Source: Hymenoscyphus infarciens
Taxonomy: Eukaryota > Ascomycota > Leotiomycetes > Helotiales > Helotiaceae
NCBI GenBank assembly: GCA_001414345.1
Contig: LLCB01000185.1
Span: 1-64,000 of the forward strand
Length of the DNA: 64,000 nt
Direction: 5' to 3'
In this document: piece after piece, positions 60,680-64,000 of the stretch
How positions within the stretch are numbered: position 1 is the first letter of the stretch
Layout: the number at the start of each line of letters is the position of its first letter
Notes under the pieces: model-generated
What the model saw: the letters and a program-made list of their open reading frames with translations, nothing else
Database searches by the model: none
Told to the model about the DNA's origin: nothing
Program-made: the position numbers and the translations under genes

Positions 60680-61617
60680 CAAGACGTTATATGCTATGCT
60701 ATAAGCAGAGGTAAGAATCAAGTCTAGTCTAGACGGGGGTATCGTAGTGATTGTATTTCGTATCACAGAAGTGGTGGTGGTGATATTGTTCGTAGAGAAC
60801 GAGTGTTGATGTAAGTTGGATGAAATTGGATGGTGGACGGATGAGGGTCGACGGGTATAAAAGGGCAGCATTCATGAGGCTGGGGCCTGACGCGAAATGG
60901 CCGTTCATATTCATGGTGAATATCATGGGGACTGCTATGAGCACGTCGGGGGCGGTCCTCCAACACCTGGTGAATTGAGAAGTGCACGTGGGAAGACCGG
61001 ACGGCCCGTTCCTCGAGCCGACAGTGAATGAAGCCATTGAGAAAAGGGTAAACGGGCACTTGAAGGGAAAAAAGGAGCCATGCAGGTATGTCTAGAGGGG
61101 TAACATATTTGTGTGTTGATGACTGCGAGGAAAGAGAAAATACTGGAAGGAGGCGGGCATATCATTGTACAAAATTCCAACAGACTAGACAAGTGCAGTA
61201 GTGGATGAAGACAGGCAATAAATCAATAAGTCAGAGCAGCAGAGGAAGACATTGAGCAGCAAAATAAACAGTACCTTGTTCTTCGCAAATCAGATAGATC
61301 TGCTACTTACGGACCTATGTCTCAAACGAAACCGATGATATTGGAAGATTATGATGTGAGCATTATTATTGTTGGTACTAGTGTTACATTAACTATACAT
61401 CCGATCAACGAAGGTCGTTCTGAGACATACCACCTTTGCGAATACAAGTACAGTCCAATCGATTGACCTTGTAGCGAGCACGAAGTCATGTTGCTCATAG
61501 CCGACTGGATCCAAATCATGCCCTACGAAGCCTTTCCGACGATCAATCAACCTGCCACGCCTTCCCAAGTCCATATTTGAGACTCGAGTTTTGTTGGGAG
61601 TATAACATCAAATGTCC
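60680..61617. other. Intergenic between the SAP-domain gene and MTO1
   Basis: Contains the promoter and leader of the SAP-domain gene. The SAP frame remains open upstream to 60871, but that extension is Thr/Ser/His-rich and unlike the body. The far part is the 3' flank of MTO1. Short overlapping frames show no domain. Confidence 0.4.
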
Positions 61618-63732
61618 TCAATATACAGCATTCTCAAGCATTGACTTGCGCTCTGGCACCCCCTCACGACGAGCAAAAGCCAACAATCGAATAAGTCCCG
61701 AAGGAGTCATCCCCTCAATCCGTCGTGCCTGCCCAACAGACTCAGGTCTAGTATTATGGAGTATATGCTTCTCATGCATCGAAAGTCCAAAAACAGCATC
61801 ATAATCCAATTCAACCGAAAGTTTCAAATTCTCATCCTTCTCAAAGATCCTCATCGCGTTTTTCTGTTGCTTGACGTAGGGAGCATATGTTGATTCGATC
61901 CAGACTCTATTCTGAATATGTGGGGAGAATTTTGTGACTTCAGGAACCACGGCTGCTAGATCTGGGACGGTGACACCGGCGAGACGTATTATGTCGAATG
62001 CTGTTCGGCGTGTTGAGTCGTTGCCTACCTTGAAGCCGTTCTGGAGCCAGAAGGGGGCACTGATGTTATTTGCTGTCAATGCTGCTGTGAGTTCCTCGAT
62101 TTGCGTCGTCTCATCTTGGAAGTGTGACCATCGTTTGTCGCTGATGACCCCGGATTTTCGTCCCATAGGTGTCAGGCGTTGATCTGCGTTGTCCGCTCTA
62201 GCACTCATTCGGTACTCGCTGCGCGATGTGAACATGCGGTATGGTTCTGATACTCCTTTGGTAATGAGATCGTCTATCATTATACCAATGTATCCATCAC
62301 AGCGCGACAAGACTAATGGTGCTTTTGACTGGGACGCCAATCCAGCATTTATTCCGGCGACAATTCCTTGAGCGGCGGCTTCCTCGTACCCCGTAGTTCC
62401 ATTGATTTGGCCAGCGAGGAATAGACCGTCGATGGCCTTGGTTTCCAAGCTGGCTTTGAGACTTCGAGGATCAACGTAATCATATTCAACACCGTAGCCT
62501 GCTTGCAGCATCTGAACGTTTTCCAGTCCAGAGACAGTTCTCAATAAGACCTCCTGTGCTTCAGCGGGGATGGTCATTGAAATTCCATTGGGATAGATAA
62601 CATCGCTATTGAACCCTTCCGGTTCAAGCCAAACAATGTGGCGTTGTTTGTCCGCAAATCTTATGACTTTTGATTCCAGCGATGGGCAATATCTAGGACC
62701 TTTGACGGTTTCCCTGATATGGATTGACTTGTCAAGGTTTGCTCTGACAACATCGTGTGATGCTTCATTCGTATATGTCGCATAGCAAAGTAATTGGTCC
62801 TCGACAGTAACTTTGTCATTCAGATAACTGAAGGGCATAGGTGGATTATCGCCATGCTGGGCATCGAGTGTACTGAAATCAATGGTCTTCTTTGCTAATC
62901 GTGGTGGAGTGCCCGTCTTCAACCTTCCTAGCTGGAAACCCGCATCCTTCAACGATTTACTCAAGCCAAAGGTCGCTGCTTCCCCCATTCGTCCAGCTGG
63001 GTGGCATTCGAGGCCGATATGAATCTCTCCTCCCAGAAATGTGCCCGTCGTGATGACAACTTGATTGGTGTGTATTACTTCGCCCGACTCGAGTCGTACT
63101 CCTGTTATTCTTCCATGCGTTGCGCCCTCCTCGCGCTTCACAACAATATCCGCCACACTGCCTGGTACAATAGAAAGGTTCGGATATGTTTCTAATTCTT
63201 CTCGCATATGCTTCTTATACAAGTCTCTATCAATCTGCGCCCTCGGTCCCTTCAAAGAATTAGCTTGTGGATTGCATAGAATAGCTGAAATAAATACCCA
63301 AACAGCAGGACCCTTCTTCATATTCAACACCTTAAACTGAACCCCCGCCTTATCAATAACCCGTCCAGCAACACCATCCAAAGCATCAATCTCCCTCAAC
63401 ATCGTGCCCTTTCCAATCCCCCCAAAACTCGGATTGCACGAACATACTCCTATATTGTCGATTTTAGGCGTAATCAACGCCGTCCTCGCCCCCGACCTCG
63501 CGGCACCTGCGCAAGCCTCTGAACCAGCATGGCCTCCTCCAATAACTACAACATCGTATGTCCTAGCACCATCGGGTCTGGTAATCGTCGAGTCGGGTTG
63601 AGAGGTAGGAGACGAGTACAAGGAGGGTTCACTGGGGTTCGCGAAGTGTCGCCGTTGTTGGAGTGAGATAATTCGCGATTGGGCACATCTTGACCATGGC
63701 ATCCGTCGTCCAGAAACTAGTGTCCTCCTCAT
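61618..63732 (-). CDS. MTO1: Mitochondrial tRNA uridine 5-carboxymethylaminomethyl modification enzyme (MTO1/MnmG/GidA)
   Basis: FAD-dependent partner of MSS1/MnmE that modifies the wobble uridine of mitochondrial tRNAs. Exons 63298-63732 and 61618-63249 give 688 residues, in the family range. Seen: an Arg-rich N-terminus consistent with mitochondrial import, the FAD-binding [13 protein letters not shown] (about residues 61-73), [30 protein letters not shown], the C-terminal FAD segment [21 protein letters not shown] and [15 protein letters not shown]. The C-terminal helical domain ends [21 protein letters not shown] 48-bp intron (63250-63297, donor GTATTT, branch GCTAAT, acceptor AAG) lies in frame and interrupts the conserved [14 protein letters not shown]; it must be removed to give the family sequence. 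Confidence 0.94.
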   Translation of the reverse strand: MRRTLVSGRRMPWSRCAQSRIISLQQRRHFANPSEPSLYSSPTSQPDSTITRPDGARTYDVVVIGGGHAGSEACAGAARSGARTALITPKIDNIGVCSCNPSFGGIGKGTMLREIDALDGVAGRVIDKAGVQFKVLNMKKGPAVWVFISAILCNPQANSLKGPRAQIDRDLYKKHMREELETYPNLSIVPGSVADIVVKREEGATHGRITGVRLESGEVIHTNQVVITTGTFLGGEIHIGLECHPAGRMGEAATFGLSKSLKDAGFQLGRLKTGTPPRLAKKTIDFSTLDAQHGDNPPMPFSYLNDKVTVEDQLLCYATYTNEASHDVVRANLDKSIHIRETVKGPRYCPSLESKVIRFADKQRHIVWLEPEGFNSDVIYPNGISMTIPAEAQEVLLRTVSGLENVQMLQAGYGVEYDYVDPRSLKASLETKAIDGLFLAGQINGTTGYEEAAAQGIVAGINAGLASQSKAPLVLSRCDGYIGIMIDDLITKGVSEPYRMFTSRSEYRMSARADNADQRLTPMGRKSGVISDKRWSHFQDETTQIEELTAALTANNISAPFWLQNGFKVGNDSTRRTAFDIIRLAGVTVPDLAAVVPEVTKFSPHIQNRVWIESTYAPYVKQQKNAMRIFEKDENLKLSVELDYDAVFGLSMHEKHILHNTRPESVGQARRIEGMTPSGLIRLLAFARREGVPERKSMLENAVY

Positions 63733-64000
63733 ATTGGAATTGGGAGTTTGGAAAAGAAGAATAAGTCCCCAGAATAGCGTTCAGTCAGGTTGTCGCGAGG
63801 CTACGATAAGATAATTTTCAGCCGACGGGACTTTCTTATCGCCGATGAGCCCAAAAAGGGGGCGAGTGGCGTAAGGGGTGTTAGACGAGGTAAATATCAT
63901 CAAGATCAGATTGTATTCTAGACATGGCACTCGAGTCTTGAAAAAAGACATAGAGCACGCTTAGAATTGTGTTTGGCGTAGGAATCTCACCCTATTTCCT
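63733..64000. other. MTO1 upstream region
   Basis: 268 bp to the window edge, expected to contain the MTO1 promoter. No start of a further gene visible. Confidence 0.4.

Overview
The window is from a filamentous ascomycete. Evidence: short introns of about 48-96 bp with GTRNGT donors and CTAAC-like branch points; a fused PabA-PabB enzyme; a 2EXR-domain protein; a GH18 chitinase with a fungal CBM1 module; and long AT-rich blocks with the CpA-to-TpA signature of repeat-induced point mutation (RIP). Gene style would fit Leotiomycetes, but that is a guess.

Layout. 1-11.4 kb is gene-bearing: Vps55 (+), 4-amino-4-deoxychorismate synthase (-), a small spliced ORF (-), a row of three related but damaged small genes (+, 4.4-8.0 kb), a spliced hypothetical gene, the U5 snRNP protein Dim1 (-) and a 2EXR-domain gene (+). 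About 11.5-27.0 kb is a RIP-saturated transposon block built from LTR elements and solo LTRs. 27.0-31.5 kb is an unmutated island with a broken 2EXR relative and a class III chitinase (-). About 31.6-55.4 kb is a second RIP block: chromodomain Ty3/gypsy remnants, a third LTR element, a 1.3 kb TRIM-like element, and at 46.2-55.5 kb a set of four transposons inserted in one another. 55.5-64.0 kb is gene-bearing again: a 10-exon SAP-domain gene (-) and mitochondrial MTO1/MnmG (-).

No pathway links the genes. Vps55 (endosomal sorting), ABZ1-type synthase (folate), Dim1 (splicing) and MTO1 (mitochondrial tRNA modification) are scattered housekeeping genes; chitinase, 2EXR and the damaged family are accessory genes next to the transposon blocks. 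The most informative structures are exact target-site duplications that allow the order of transposon insertions to be read, an empty site recoverable from the other arm of a terminal inverted repeat, and triplicated symmetric phase-1 exons each carrying one SAP domain. All reading was by eye; splice models are predictions and no database search was possible.
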